DNA of 64,000 nt from Maribacter cobaltidurans (GCF_002269385.1 NZ_CP022957.1:987001-1051000), one strand, 5' to 3'; shown: positions 47,465 to 57,274, counted from the first letter of the stretch. Notes: generated by a model from the sequence alone, not told the origin. Made by a program: numbers and translations.

Positions 47465-47577
47465 ATTGAATTTCGTTCTTAACGGGATATTTTCACCCCT
47501 TAATCGAATTAAGACTCTGTTTTTCAAGATCTTTGTTCAAAATTGGGTATCTTGTAGTAAACAACACTAATAGGATT

Positions 47578-47706
47578 ATGGAACAAGAACTACCCTTTGG
47601 AGTAAAAATCCTCAATGGTTTTTTAAAAATTATGATTGCTTGTCTTATTTGCATTTTGGTTGCAATACCCATTGCGTGGATTTTAGATGCTATGGGGCTT
47701 ATTTAA
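47578..47706 (+). CDS. Tiny single-span membrane protein, 42 residues
   Basis: Reading from the ATG gives MEQELPFGVKILNG, then a hydrophobic helix LKIMIACLICILVAIPIAWIL, ending DAMGLI. One membrane span. It is too short for most gene callers. It has its own terminator 33 bases downstream, and shares the end GLI and layout with the tiny protein at 47947. No family recognised. Confidence 0.5.
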   Translation: MEQELPFGVKILNGFLKIMIACLICILVAIPIAWILDAMGLI

Positions 47707-47738
47707 ACCAATAACTATAGAACCAACAAAGTATTTAA

Positions 47739-47772
47739 GGGGTGTACTATGCGAACGGTACATCCTTTTTGT
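47739..47772 (+). terminator. Terminator after the first tiny membrane protein
   Basis: GGGTGTAC pairs with GTACATCC (one G-T pair), loop of ten, followed by TTTTT. Confidence 0.75.
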
Positions 47773-47946
47773 TTTCAATATCGACCAAAAGTTTATTAAT
47801 ATCGATGTAATACAAAAATTTTGGGATATCCGACAACAAAAATAAGACCTTACACCACGTTAAAGCCCTGATACACAACATGAAACACAATTAAACTTCC
47901 AATAATCCGTATTTTAAGGTAAATAACTTTTAAAGTAGGTAATGTT

Positions 47947-48069
47947 ATGAACAATTTATCATTTAAAACCGGGGTTGATGCATATCTGTCAATTCTCATT
48001 ATTACAATGAACGCCTTTTTGGCCGTTGTTGCAGTTGGATCTCTATTGGCCTTATTTGGCTTAATATAA
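47947..48069 (+). CDS. Tiny single-span membrane protein, 40 residues
   Basis: Reading from the ATG gives MNNLSFKTGVDAYLSILIIT, then MNAFLAVVAVGSLLALFGLI, a long hydrophobic segment to the C-terminus. It has its own terminator (48119) and a similar layout to the 42-residue protein at 47578: short polar start, one span, ending GLI. No family recognised. Real translation is likely but unproven. Confidence 0.5.
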   Translation: MNNLSFKTGVDAYLSILIITMNAFLAVVAVGSLLALFGLI

Positions 48070-48118
48070 ACAATTAAAATTTTCGATTATAGATTTAAAT
48101 CTACAATTAACCAAAAGG

Positions 48119-48143
48119 ACCCTCTCAAAAAGAGGGTTTTTTT
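48119..48143 (+). terminator. Terminator after the second tiny membrane protein
   Basis: ACCCTCT pairs with AGAGGGT around CAAAA, followed by seven T's. A clean intrinsic terminator. Confidence 0.9.
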
Positions 48144-48329
48144 GTGTTTAAATTTTGAAGAGACCAGTCTAAGTTATTTAATTATTTTTTCAATCAAAAT
48201 CAACTTCATGATAATCAATGGGCTGTAAACAGCTGTTATGTAAATCAGCTTCTAATAGACGATTCCTTAATAGTATTTGACCAGTTTATTTTATAATTTA
48301 GGGGACTTCCTAAAGCTGACAATGACGGT

Positions 48330-50156
48330 TTGAACAAAAGCTCCAAAATATTCGTTATACTTTTTTTTTCTATTCAATCATTTGTTTTTTCCCAAAAACA
48401 AGAAAATGATAGTATAGGCGACTATTTTAATCGTATTGAAAAGTTAGTTTCAGAAACTAAGCACCAAAATAAATACCAGGAGATAAATACACTTACAGCC
48501 TTAAAGGACAATGCTTTTGGAAAGAAGAAAGCCGATATCCTTTTACAACTTTGCCATTTATACAAGTACAGGAACATAGAAATTGCAAAAAATTACAATA
48601 AAGAAGCATTGGCGGTTTCCGAAGAACTGAACTATTACAATGGCATTATCAAGGCCAAGTACAATAGGGCCTATTTACTTTTCATTCAGGGAGACTTCAA
48701 TCGTTCCATGGAAGTTATAAAAAGCCTAGAACAAGAAATAAATTATAGAAAATATCCTGAAACCTATGCGGAATTTGAAACCTTAAAATCTGACATTCAT
48801 ACAGAAAAGGGAGAGTACGATATTGCCTTGGAAACGGGACTTAAACTTTTGGACATTGCAGAAAACACCAAGAACGAATTTGTTCTATCCAAAGCACATG
48901 CCGCTCTATCCCATTATTACCTTCGAATAGAGAATTACCAGAAAGCTCTGGAACATTGTTTAAAGGGGTTGGATTATATCATAAAACAAAAGGACACCCA
49001 CTACATTTTTCAAAAAGTGGATGAAATAGCAAGGATGTCCGCTAAACTAGGAAATAAGGAAGCCGCTTTAAAAGCTTATGATTTTTATTTGAAGATCGAA
49101 AAAGAATTGTACTCACCAGGCAGCTATATCCAAAGTGTTGTTTATATGAACATGGCGGATATTTACATGTCTAATGGTGAATTCGATAAATCCCAGAATT
49201 ATCTTGACCAAGCCTTGAATATGGTAAAAAGTAATAACTATAGATTTAGGCTGCCAAGGGCTCTCATGATTCAGGCAGAGCTTCATTTAAGGACCAAGGA
49301 TACCACCAATGCCATACAGGCCTATGAAAAAAGTATCGACGCCGCTGAAAACATAAATGCTTTTGATGTCATAAAGTCCAATAGCCTTATTCTCATGGAC
49401 CTTTATAAAAGGACGAATGAACCCGGAAAAGTGGATGAATACAAAACCTTATACGATGCCATAAGGGACTCCCTGTTCAACAATGAAAAGGAACAACGTA
49501 TCATCATTCTTGAAACTAGAAGAAAAATCAAAGAGGCTAATCAAAGAGAGCAAGCCCTTGAATTGAAAAACGTTACTCAAAAATCACAATTAACTGCAAT
49601 CATTACAGCTTTGGCATCTTTTCTGGTCATTGGATTGTTTATTGTAATAGCCTATGTCAAGATAAAGGAAAAGAACAAAGTCATCTATAGAAGAACCATT
49701 GAAAAACTAGAGGCACAGCTAAAGAGGGATGACCAAAGTGTTCAAGTCAAAAATAAAGGTTCTAAAGTAGAAGATAAAACCAATACCCCTCTTGACAATA
49801 ATATAAAGGACATTATCCTAAAGCGATTAAAAAAACTAGAAAGAGAAAATTTCTTTATTGATTCCCATTGTAATCTTCATCTACTCGCGGAGAAACTTAA
49901 GACGAATCCTAAGTACCTATCCCAGGTTATCAATATTGAGATGGGTTCCAACTTTAACAACTACATAAATGAGTTGAGAATCAACTATTTATTAACCAGA
50001 TTATTGCAGGATGAAGAATTCCGTAAAAGTAAGCTCAGTTACATTGCCTCATCGGTAGGCTACAACAATCTAAATACATTTAATGCAGCCTTTAAAAAAA
50101 GACAAGGAATTCTTCCTTCATACTTCATTAAGCAATTGAATGAAGAAAATAATTAA
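48330..50156 (+). CDS. TPR protein with one membrane helix and C-terminal AraC-type DNA-binding domain
   Basis: 608 residues. Start is TTG at 48330, where a signal sequence begins (SKIFVILFFSIQSFVFS); there is no better start. Residues ~60-380 are TPR-like repeats outside the membrane. A helix at ~425-447 (LTAIITALASFLVIGLFIVI) follows, then a cytoplasmic coil and an AraC-type helix-turn-helix (~505-600, LLAEKLKTNPKYLSQVIN and ASSVGYNNLNTFNAAFKKRQG). The layout places a sensor outside and a DNA-binding part inside, a one-component membrane regulator known in Bacteroidota. It ends about 500 bases from the convergent susD. Confidence 0.88.
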   Translation: MNKSSKIFVILFFSIQSFVFSQKQENDSIGDYFNRIEKLVSETKHQNKYQEINTLTALKDNAFGKKKADILLQLCHLYKYRNIEIAKNYNKEALAVSEELNYYNGIIKAKYNRAYLLFIQGDFNRSMEVIKSLEQEINYRKYPETYAEFETLKSDIHTEKGEYDIALETGLKLLDIAENTKNEFVLSKAHAALSHYYLRIENYQKALEHCLKGLDYIIKQKDTHYIFQKVDEIARMSAKLGNKEAALKAYDFYLKIEKELYSPGSYIQSVVYMNMADIYMSNGEFDKSQNYLDQALNMVKSNNYRFRLPRALMIQAELHLRTKDTTNAIQAYEKSIDAAENINAFDVIKSNSLILMDLYKRTNEPGKVDEYKTLYDAIRDSLFNNEKEQRIIILETRRKIKEANQREQALELKNVTQKSQLTAIITALASFLVIGLFIVIAYVKIKEKNKVIYRRTIEKLEAQLKRDDQSVQVKNKGSKVEDKTNTPLDNNIKDIILKRLKKLERENFFIDSHCNLHLLAEKLKTNPKYLSQVINIEMGSNFNNYINELRINYLLTRLLQDEEFRKSKLSYIASSVGYNNLNTFNAAFKKRQGILPSYFIKQLNEENN

Positions 50157-50176
50157 TTGGGCAAGTTTTAAAATCG

Positions 50177-50213
50177 AAAAAGGTAGTATGTGGAACCAAT
50201 ACTACCTTTTTTT
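50177..50213 (+). terminator. Terminator after the TPR regulator gene
   Basis: AGGTAGTAT pairs with ATACTACCT, extended by A/T pairs, followed by T's. Confidence 0.88.
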
Positions 50214-50312
50214 GAAATTAAATAAACTAACTCTAACAATTTTGCAACTATTACTACAACAAGATACACTAAAAACCAGTCACTTACGTTATAATTTAGC
50301 CGAAATCAGGTA

Positions 50313-50326
50313 AAATTCATGAATTT
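50313..50326. promoter_or_regulatory. 14-bp palindrome downstream of susD
   Basis: AAATTCATGAATTT, fully self-complementary, identical to a site at 55834-55847 in the susC upstream region. Candidate protein binding site; the regulator is unknown. Confidence 0.4.
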
Positions 50327-50600
50327 GGAGTACAGTATTACATGTAGGGGCAAGTTGAATATTTTAATCGTAATTGAGCATAAATTTTCAAAAAAACTTT
50401 CACCTTACCAACCTTGTAATTCATTTCCCAATAGCAAATTACCTTATACTTTACTTTCTCAACTAGGAACAGGTACTATTAGCCAATATCCTATAAATTC
50501 CAAGGGAAACATGTAATGATGACCAACAAAAAGTGGAACGTTAAGCTCCTGAAACAAAAACAAGTGAAGGTATAATTACCAACATACCCAATTAGTCATA

Positions 50601-50632
50601 AAAAAAGCTTGGAGATTAATATCTCCAAGCTT
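50601..50632 (-). terminator. Terminator after susD
   Basis: AAGCTTGGAGAT pairs perfectly over 12 bp with ATCTCCAAGCTT, loop TAAT; in minus-strand direction a T-run follows. Confidence 0.92.
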
Positions 50633-50663
50633 ATATAAAATTAGACTAAAATGAGAAGCTCAA

Positions 50664-52418
50664 TTAATAAGCAGGATCTTGTGTTAAAGTCGCCGTTCCA
50701 TCAAGGAAGGAGCGGTCAATTGCTTGTGAGGGAATTGGGAAGTATTCATTTCTTCCCTCAGTAAAGGATCTTCCATTTAAATAACTTCTATGCTGAGACT
50801 CACTTGCTAGATATGCATTTAACGTTTCGGCAGCTATTCCCCATCTAACCAAATCCCAAAAACGATGACCTTCCATGGCGAACTCCAATCGAGTTTCAAA
50901 ACGTACCGCTTTTCTGGCTAAGTCCTGATCTGTCCACGGGGTATCATAGGTAGCAATGTCATAATTGGCAGCAGGAACTCCTTCTTCAACAGTAAAATCA
51001 TTCCTGCTAGCACCCTGAATAGCATTTGGCACAAATCCAACTGGATTGGCTGCTCTTGCCCTAATTTGGTTCACCAATGCCCTAGCTTCTTCCAAATTTC
51101 CAAGTTCCACTTCCACTTCTGCTAACCATAAAATTATCATACTCAATCTCATGTAGCGATAATTATTAGCAGTTAGGTTACCCCATCCACCAATTCCAAA
51201 GCCTTCTGGTTCCGCTACATGCTTTTTGGAGAAAAAAGGACCGGCATAGGACAGATCCCTCACGAAATCAGTTTGATAGATTTTAAAACCTTTGTATAAA
51301 ATTCCAGGTCTACCTACGGTATGGTCTAATCGTGGATCCAGAGTAGTGGTTACTACAGAAGATCCATCTGGATTCGTATCTGAAGAAACATCGGTGTCAT
51401 CAAAGTTATCTAACAACGGTAATCCATTTTCCGTTTGATAGGCATTTACCAAGTTTTGGGAAACTTGATAAAACCCACAACAGCCCCAAGGATCGGTATA
51501 TGGATGGGCCAATCCCATACCTCTTGAAGAAGCTTGATCCGCGGCACTACTAATAGCATACTGAATTTCAAAAATGGATTCTGAATTATTTCGAGTAGCC
51601 ACTAGGAAGTTGTCCTCGAAATTTTCCACCAGACTAAAAGGACCATTGTTTATAATATCCTCTAATATTGGTTTTGCCTCTTGTAATTTTGAAATATTGG
51701 CCGAACCATCATTGTTCCATCCCTGATAAACCTTGGCCTTCGCCAGAAATGCTTTGGCAGCCCAACTCGTTGGTCTACCTACATCACCTTGCGTATCGGG
51801 CAATACCGATGCCGCCGCTTCTAAATCAGCTTCAATCAATGGCCAAATCTCCCGATCATTTGGAACCAATGTACTATTGACATCATTGATGTCAAAGTTT
51901 TCGTCACTCACATATTTTGGCATCCTCCACATTTTACGGGCTTCCATATGAAACACCCCTCTTAAAAAAGTTGCTTCAGCTATTATTTGTTGTCTTCTTG
52001 CGTCATCCAATTCCTCCACAGTATTGGCAGAAACAATGGCATCATTTGCCCGTGCAATACCTTTGTACAAAGACCGCCACCTATTGGTAATATGCCCATT
52101 AAACGCTTGAAAATCATAGGCTTCTATAAACGACTGCTCAGGTTGGTCACCTGCATCCGTTCCTTTAAGGGCATCATCAGAAGCAATATTAAATGCCCAG
52201 TTTTCTACTGTTACATTCCAATCATTGGTACCATCAAGTCCAGAACCATCTATCATGGCATAGGCACCCAGTAAGATACCTTCCACGCCATCTGGTGTTA
52301 AAAGACTTGGCTGACCAAATTGCCCCTCAGGTTCCCTTGTTAAGAATTCATCACTACAGCCCGTAACCAGGACCAGAAGACCAGTCAGTGCTGTGAAAAT
52401 TAGTTTTATCTTTTTCAT
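50664..52418 (-). CDS. SusD/RagB family surface nutrient-binding lipoprotein
   Basis: 584 residues. Signal peptide with lipobox VTGC at Cys21 (MKKIKLIFTALTGLLVLVTGCSD). The mature part has the SusD pattern: early EGILLGAYAMIDGSG, TPR-like helices including TFLRGVFHMEARKMWRMPKY, and the C-terminal RKAVRFETRLEFAMEGHRFWDLVRWG, which is diagnostic. It forms the lid of the SusC transporter and binds the ligand at the surface. It is 49 bases after susC in the same operon. The ligand is unknown. Confidence 0.95.
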   Translation of the reverse strand: MKKIKLIFTALTGLLVLVTGCSDEFLTREPEGQFGQPSLLTPDGVEGILLGAYAMIDGSGLDGTNDWNVTVENWAFNIASDDALKGTDAGDQPEQSFIEAYDFQAFNGHITNRWRSLYKGIARANDAIVSANTVEELDDARRQQIIAEATFLRGVFHMEARKMWRMPKYVSDENFDINDVNSTLVPNDREIWPLIEADLEAAASVLPDTQGDVGRPTSWAAKAFLAKAKVYQGWNNDGSANISKLQEAKPILEDIINNGPFSLVENFEDNFLVATRNNSESIFEIQYAISSAADQASSRGMGLAHPYTDPWGCCGFYQVSQNLVNAYQTENGLPLLDNFDDTDVSSDTNPDGSSVVTTTLDPRLDHTVGRPGILYKGFKIYQTDFVRDLSYAGPFFSKKHVAEPEGFGIGGWGNLTANNYRYMRLSMIILWLAEVEVELGNLEEARALVNQIRARAANPVGFVPNAIQGASRNDFTVEEGVPAANYDIATYDTPWTDQDLARKAVRFETRLEFAMEGHRFWDLVRWGIAAETLNAYLASESQHRSYLNGRSFTEGRNEYFPIPSQAIDRSFLDGTATLTQDPAY

Positions 52419-52467
52419 TTTTTATAATTTATTTATTTTAAAAGCTTTCACGATCCTATCTATTTAA

Positions 52468-55400
52468 TTAGTCAAAAGTTACTCTTAACCCTACTGTATA
52501 GGTTTTGGATACTGGCATAAATCCACCGTCAAAGCCAAGAGTCGCATCACTTCTCGGTGAATTAATTTCAGGATTCAAACCTGAATATTTAGTCCATGTG
52601 GCCAAGTTTTGGCCTTGAATATAAACCTGCGCCCTAGAAATTCCAATATTGTCTAGGAGGTCTTCAGAGAAGTTGTAGGTCAATTGCACATTCTTCAAGC
52701 GAAAATAACTGCCATCTTCAATAAAATAGGAAGAAGGACGACTACTTACCTGATCGTTTGCATCCATTATTGGTACGGTAGCGTTTGGATTTGCGGCTAC
52801 CCATTCGCTACGCGGTGCAGTAGGATTAGTAGGCTGCCAAGCATCATACAGCGCCCTTGTTGACCTATTACCTTGAAACGTGTTAAAATCAGCAAAATAA
52901 CGAACGTAGTTGTAAACATCATTACCTTGGAAACCGTTACCAAAAATATTCAAGGCTAAATTCTTGTAATTGAAATCCAAGTTGATACCATAAGTGAAAT
53001 CAGGGTGAGGACTTCCAATAATCGTTCTGTCATCATCCGTAATTTCACCATCATTATTCACATCAACAACCCTGAATTTACCTGGAGCATTATAATCTCC
53101 ATAATCAGGCCAAGCGTCTGCCTCTGCCTGAGACTGAAAGATTCCGTCTATTACAAAGCCATAAAAAGATGATATTGGACTACCTGCTTGAGTTACAGTT
53201 AATGAAGGCACACGGGAAGCATCCCCAAAGAGTCGAGTATCATCGCTTTCACTTAACCTGTTAACCTCATTGTTATATTGTGAGAAGTTGATTCCTATTC
53301 CGTAGCCCCAATCTCCTTTATTCTCATTCCAATTGATAGCCAAATCCACCCCTTTGTTGGTCATTTGACCCACATTAAAGAATGGAGCGCTAGCATCACC
53401 CGCGCTATAGGCAATTGGCGACCTAAACAACATATCAGACGTTACTCTGTCCCAAATATCCAAATTGAAATTCAACCTACTTGCAAACATGGTCATATCT
53501 ATACCAAAGTTATTGGAGGTAGTAGTTTCCCATTTTGCATTTGGATTACCAAAGCCCGCTGCATCAAAACCAATGGCCGGCGCACTTGTAGAACCATCTA
53601 TTGGATACCCAGCATTGAATATATTTGACCGGTATGTAGTATAGGCATTGTAATCCCCAATTTCTTGGTTCCCTGTTTTACCCCAGCCGTAACGTAATTT
53701 CAATTCGTCTATCCACTCTACGTTCTCCATAAAGCCTTCATCGGAAACCCTCCAACCTAAACTAAAGGCCGGGAAGAAAGCACTCCTAGATGCTGATTGG
53801 AATCTTGAAGATGAATCATTTCTAAGAATCAACTGTGCCAGGTATTTACCGTCATAATCATAGTTGAATTTTCCAAACTGGGAAAATAATGAGTAGTCGA
53901 TATATGCTGCCCCGTCATTGAACGAAGTCGTTGCATCACCCAACCTTAGGTATCTCAGAATGTCAGTTGTTTCAAAGGCGAACTGATTTCTACCTGCATT
54001 AAAGAATTCACCGAAGGCCTGAATTCCCTCTATCCCTACAAAAGCATCCACATTATGAACCTCATTGAACGTTTTGCTATAGGTGAGTACAGTGTTCCAC
54101 TGCCAGTTATATTCATATCTATTACTTGAGGTAGAACCGTTAATAAAGTTACCTTCCACATATTCCGGCTGAGGTCTCCTTAGGTCTATGCCTCTTTCAT
54201 TTTCCGCATCTACACCAAAACTTGTTTTTAACTCCAATTCAGGTAAAATATCATAAGACGCATACACATTACCTAATAAACGGGTCCTATATCGTCTATC
54301 ATCTGCATCCCTGGTTAAAATAGCGACCGGATTGAAGTTGTTACCAAGGTTGGCTCCCCTACTTCCTGCAAAATTACCTGCTATGTCATATATAGGTAAC
54401 AAAGGATGATGCTTGTAGGCACCAGAAACGGTGTTCTGCTCATCATCATTGGAAAATCCTCCTTTTCTGTTATCCAAACTCACCGTTAGATTTTCCCCAA
54501 TGGTTAGTTTGTTATTCAATGCCCGAAATTCTGTATTGGCTCTTATGGAAGTTCTATTGTAGCCTACAAACTTAGTAATCGCATCCTGCTCAAAATAACT
54601 CAAAGTAAAAGCATATCTAGCACTTTCGGTTGCGCCAGATGCACTAATCTGATGATTTAAAATTGGGGCAGATCGGATAGATTCTTCCCACCAGTTCGTA
54701 TCTGCAGAACGGGTAATGGCGTAAATATTTCCAGGCTCCAAAGCATATAAACTTGGGTCTGTACCTGGGTCACCCTCATTGGCTCCACTAGGGAACACAT
54801 AATCTGGAATGGTAACCTCGCCATTAGGTCCAAACGTATACTGACCATGACTTGGTGTTTTTCCAGCGTATAAATCAGCTAGATACAAATATTGACCTAA
54901 TTCCCTAGCGTTCAAAGCTTCCACATCATTAGCTGCTGTTTGCATTCCATAATATGTTTCATAGCTAATAACAGGTTTACCCAACTTACCTTTTTTTGTG
55001 GTAATGATAATAACACCGTTGGCTGCACGTGAACCATAAATAGAAGCTGCCGAGGCGTCTTTCAACACCTGCAATGATTCAATATCTCCAGGATTTAAAT
55101 TTGCTTGAGATCTTGAAGGAACACCGTCGATGATGTATAATGGGTCGTTATTACCAATAGTACCATAACCACGAATACGCACCTTGGCCTCTCCTCCTGG
55201 AGTCGCATCACTTACAATTCCAATACCAGCTGCCCTACCCTGCAACTGCTGAGCAAAGGTGGTTGCGGGTACAGCTGTCAACTGCTCAACATCTACTGTA
55301 GATACCGAACCTGTCACATCTCTTTTGGACTGAGAACCATACCCTGTTACTACTACCTCGTCCAAGGCAGCGGCGTCCTCCTCCAAGGTTACGTTAATGG

Positions 55401-55665
55401 TAGATTGTCCATTAACAGGAACCTCAACTGTTTTAAATCCAATGTAGCTAAACACCAAAGTAGCATTATTATCCACGTTATCCAAGGTGTAATTACCGTC
55501 GAAATCCGTCTGGGTACCACTAGTTGTGCCCTTTATCAGAACACTGGCCCCGGGTAAAGGCCCCGTTTGATCAGAAACAGTTCCGGTTACTGTTTGGGCA
55601 TTTGCCAATCCAAAACATAAAAATGCCCCAAATAGCAATAAACCCTTTAAGAATGTACTCTTCAT
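52468..55665 (-). CDS. SusC/RagA family TonB-linked outer-membrane protein
   Basis: 1065 residues. Signal peptide 1-23, then a carboxypeptidase-like domain (GTVSDQTGPLPGASVLIKG), the TonB-box region, and the plug with VVVTGYGSQSKRDVTGS, RIRGYGTIGNNDPLYIIDG and SIYGSRAANGVIIITTK. The barrel runs to the terminal TVGLRVTFD. It imports a ligand, in this family often a glycan or peptide, with SusD. The upstream region of about 550 bases is long and AT-rich. No glycoside hydrolase is seen next to it. Confidence 0.96.
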   Translation of the reverse strand: MKSTFLKGLLLFGAFLCFGLANAQTVTGTVSDQTGPLPGASVLIKGTTSGTQTDFDGNYTLDNVDNNATLVFSYIGFKTVEVPVNGQSTINVTLEEDAAALDEVVVTGYGSQSKRDVTGSVSTVDVEQLTAVPATTFAQQLQGRAAGIGIVSDATPGGEAKVRIRGYGTIGNNDPLYIIDGVPSRSQANLNPGDIESLQVLKDASAASIYGSRAANGVIIITTKKGKLGKPVISYETYYGMQTAANDVEALNARELGQYLYLADLYAGKTPSHGQYTFGPNGEVTIPDYVFPSGANEGDPGTDPSLYALEPGNIYAITRSADTNWWEESIRSAPILNHQISASGATESARYAFTLSYFEQDAITKFVGYNRTSIRANTEFRALNNKLTIGENLTVSLDNRKGGFSNDDEQNTVSGAYKHHPLLPIYDIAGNFAGSRGANLGNNFNPVAILTRDADDRRYRTRLLGNVYASYDILPELELKTSFGVDAENERGIDLRRPQPEYVEGNFINGSTSSNRYEYNWQWNTVLTYSKTFNEVHNVDAFVGIEGIQAFGEFFNAGRNQFAFETTDILRYLRLGDATTSFNDGAAYIDYSLFSQFGKFNYDYDGKYLAQLILRNDSSSRFQSASRSAFFPAFSLGWRVSDEGFMENVEWIDELKLRYGWGKTGNQEIGDYNAYTTYRSNIFNAGYPIDGSTSAPAIGFDAAGFGNPNAKWETTTSNNFGIDMTMFASRLNFNLDIWDRVTSDMLFRSPIAYSAGDASAPFFNVGQMTNKGVDLAINWNENKGDWGYGIGINFSQYNNEVNRLSESDDTRLFGDASRVPSLTVTQAGSPISSFYGFVIDGIFQSQAEADAWPDYGDYNAPGKFRVVDVNNDGEITDDDRTIIGSPHPDFTYGINLDFNYKNLALNIFGNGFQGNDVYNYVRYFADFNTFQGNRSTRALYDAWQPTNPTAPRSEWVAANPNATVPIMDANDQVSSRPSSYFIEDGSYFRLKNVQLTYNFSEDLLDNIGISRAQVYIQGQNLATWTKYSGLNPEINSPRSDATLGFDGGFMPVSKTYTVGLRVTFD

Positions 55666-56213
55666 AAAAAATTTGGTTTAAGTTAATATTGATTGTTGTT
55701 AGTTAAAATGAAATCCTTTAATTAGTTACCATTACTACTAGAACTCTTGAAAAATTATGTTAATATTTCAATTTTTTCTTAAAACTACCTTAACGAAATG
55801 AAATCAAAAGGTATTCTGAACACAAAAACTATCAAATTCATGAATTTTCAGTTTTACGAAAGCCTTTTAGCTGTTAAAGTATAGATTTAAACAATATTAT
55901 TAAGTGTTTAAAATACACGGTTAAAAACTGATTATTTTTCAATAATATTAATGTAATTTTAAGAAAAAAACATAAAAAAACTAAAATTTTCGTTAAAAAT
56001 ATTTCAAACGAAATTTTTAGCCCTCATCATACTAGCATTCATTTAAGGACAAAGACTTCTAAGTTCTTTACTTCTTAGAAAAATTAAATAGTTTAAAAGT
56101 ATTTACCTAATTACTTATCGAAATATCCCCTCAGTCAAATAAATTTTAGAGCAAATTCAAGAATAAAGCGTATTCTTATTATATTCAAAATTATAGTTCA
56201 AAAAGAGTAGATT
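55666..56213. other. Long AT-rich divergent region between susC and the TIM-barrel gene
   Basis: 548 bases without a gene. It contains the perfect palindrome AAATTCATGAATTT (55834-55847), an inverted repeat TTTAAACA/TGTTTAAA with 11 bases between (55886-55912), and TTCTAAG/CTTAGAA with 10 between (56057-56080). It must hold both promoters, but no clean TAnnTTTG with a -33 partner was found. The arrangement looks like an operator region. Confidence 0.6.
55834..55847. promoter_or_regulatory. 14-bp palindrome upstream of susC
   Basis: AAATTCATGAATTT, about 170 bases before the susC start; an identical site lies at 50313-50326. Candidate operator. Confidence 0.4.
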
Positions 56214-57239
56214 ATGAAAACAAACCGTCGTGCTTTCATTGCTAAAATTGGAACGGCTGCGGCCTGCATACCGCTAGTTAAGTTCACACCTTTAACAATA
56301 ATAAAACCACCCAAAACATTCGATTTTGAGATTTCTTTAGCGGAATTCTCCTTTGCCTCCGAGCTTTATACCGGTAAAATGTCCAATATGGATTTTCCAG
56401 AAAGGGCCAAAAACGTGCATGGTATTAATGTTCTGGAATATGTCTCAGGATTTTTTAAAGAAAAACACACGGACCATAATTACCTAAAGGAGTTAAAACA
56501 ACGATGTGATGATCTTGGCATGATCAACCATCTTATTATGGTAGATGGTGGTAATATTGCCTCAATTGATGCACAAGAGCGAAATAAAGCAGTAGAGGGG
56601 CACTACCCTTGGGTAGATGCCGCCAAATTCTTGGGCTGTACTGCCATCCGAGTAAACTTGGGAGATACTATGGCAGCTCTGACAGGCAAAAAGGAACCTG
56701 GGGCACCTGAGGAAATTGCAGAAGCCGCCGTTGATGGATATGGTCAATTATTGGATTATGCGAATAAGGTTGGAATACAGGTATTGGTGGAAAATCATTT
56801 CGGGTTATCCACCAACCCAGATTGGCTAGTGGGAATTATGAAACAGTTAAATCAAGAGAATAAAGGATTCCTACCAGATTTTGGAAACTTCTGTTCCGAG
56901 AGAAGCAAGGCGGCAAGTATGGATTTTAAAGATTTATTGAATACGGAATGCCTCCATGAATATGACAAATATGAAGGTGTAACCAAAATGATGCCCTACA
57001 CCAAGGCCATATCCGCCAAAACCTATTTATTTAATGAAAACGGAGAGGCTCAAAAAACAGATTTTTATAAAATGTTTAAAATCATTAAGGAAAACGGTTG
57101 GTCTGGAAAGTATGTGGGTATTGAATATGAAGGAGGTATCATGCGTGACCTAGCAGGAAAACCCGGGTATTTAAGTAATGATGAGGGAGTAAGTGCCACC
57201 AAATCGTTATTAGAAAAAGTACGTCGAGAACTTACTTGA
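56214..57239 (+). CDS. Exported sugar phosphate isomerase/epimerase-like TIM-barrel protein
   Basis: 341 residues. The N-terminus MKTNRRAFIAKIGTAAACIP is a twin-arginine signal, so export by Tat is expected. The mature part fits the xylose isomerase-like/AP endonuclease 2 TIM barrel: EYVSGFFKE, AIRVNLGD, VLVENHFGLSTNPDWL and VGIEYEGG, with acidic and His residues suited to metal binding. It probably acts on a sugar or sugar acid in the periplasm. It diverges from susCD, so it may belong to the same uptake locus. Confidence 0.8.
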   Translation: MKTNRRAFIAKIGTAAACIPLVKFTPLTIIKPPKTFDFEISLAEFSFASELYTGKMSNMDFPERAKNVHGINVLEYVSGFFKEKHTDHNYLKELKQRCDDLGMINHLIMVDGGNIASIDAQERNKAVEGHYPWVDAAKFLGCTAIRVNLGDTMAALTGKKEPGAPEEIAEAAVDGYGQLLDYANKVGIQVLVENHFGLSTNPDWLVGIMKQLNQENKGFLPDFGNFCSERSKAASMDFKDLLNTECLHEYDKYEGVTKMMPYTKAISAKTYLFNENGEAQKTDFYKMFKIIKENGWSGKYVGIEYEGGIMRDLAGKPGYLSNDEGVSATKSLLEKVRRELT

Positions 57240-57274
57240 AGCTTTAGGGGCCCAATTTCATTCCCTATATAAAA

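Larger units (their letters stand above)
47465..48329. other. Stretch between the small lipoprotein gene and the TPR regulator gene
   Basis: 865 bases without a large gene. It carries two tiny membrane-protein genes (47578 and 47947), each followed by its own terminator (47739 and 48119). The final ~190 bases before 48330 are AT-rich with a small GCTGT/ACAGC inverted repeat near 48223. No tRNA or repeat family was seen. Confidence 0.7.
50157..50663. other. Intergenic stretch between the TPR regulator and susD
   Basis: 507 bases without a convincing gene; a 65-residue open frame from 50319 has no coding features. It holds two terminators (50177 and 50601) and a perfect 14-bp palindrome AAATTCATGAATTT at 50313-50326, which recurs on the far side of susC at 55834-55847. 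Confidence 0.7.

Noticed and set aside
50319..50516. A 65-codon open frame between the TPR regulator and susD
   Set aside because: Its start lies inside the palindrome, composition is not protein-like, and there is no ribosome site or known domain.
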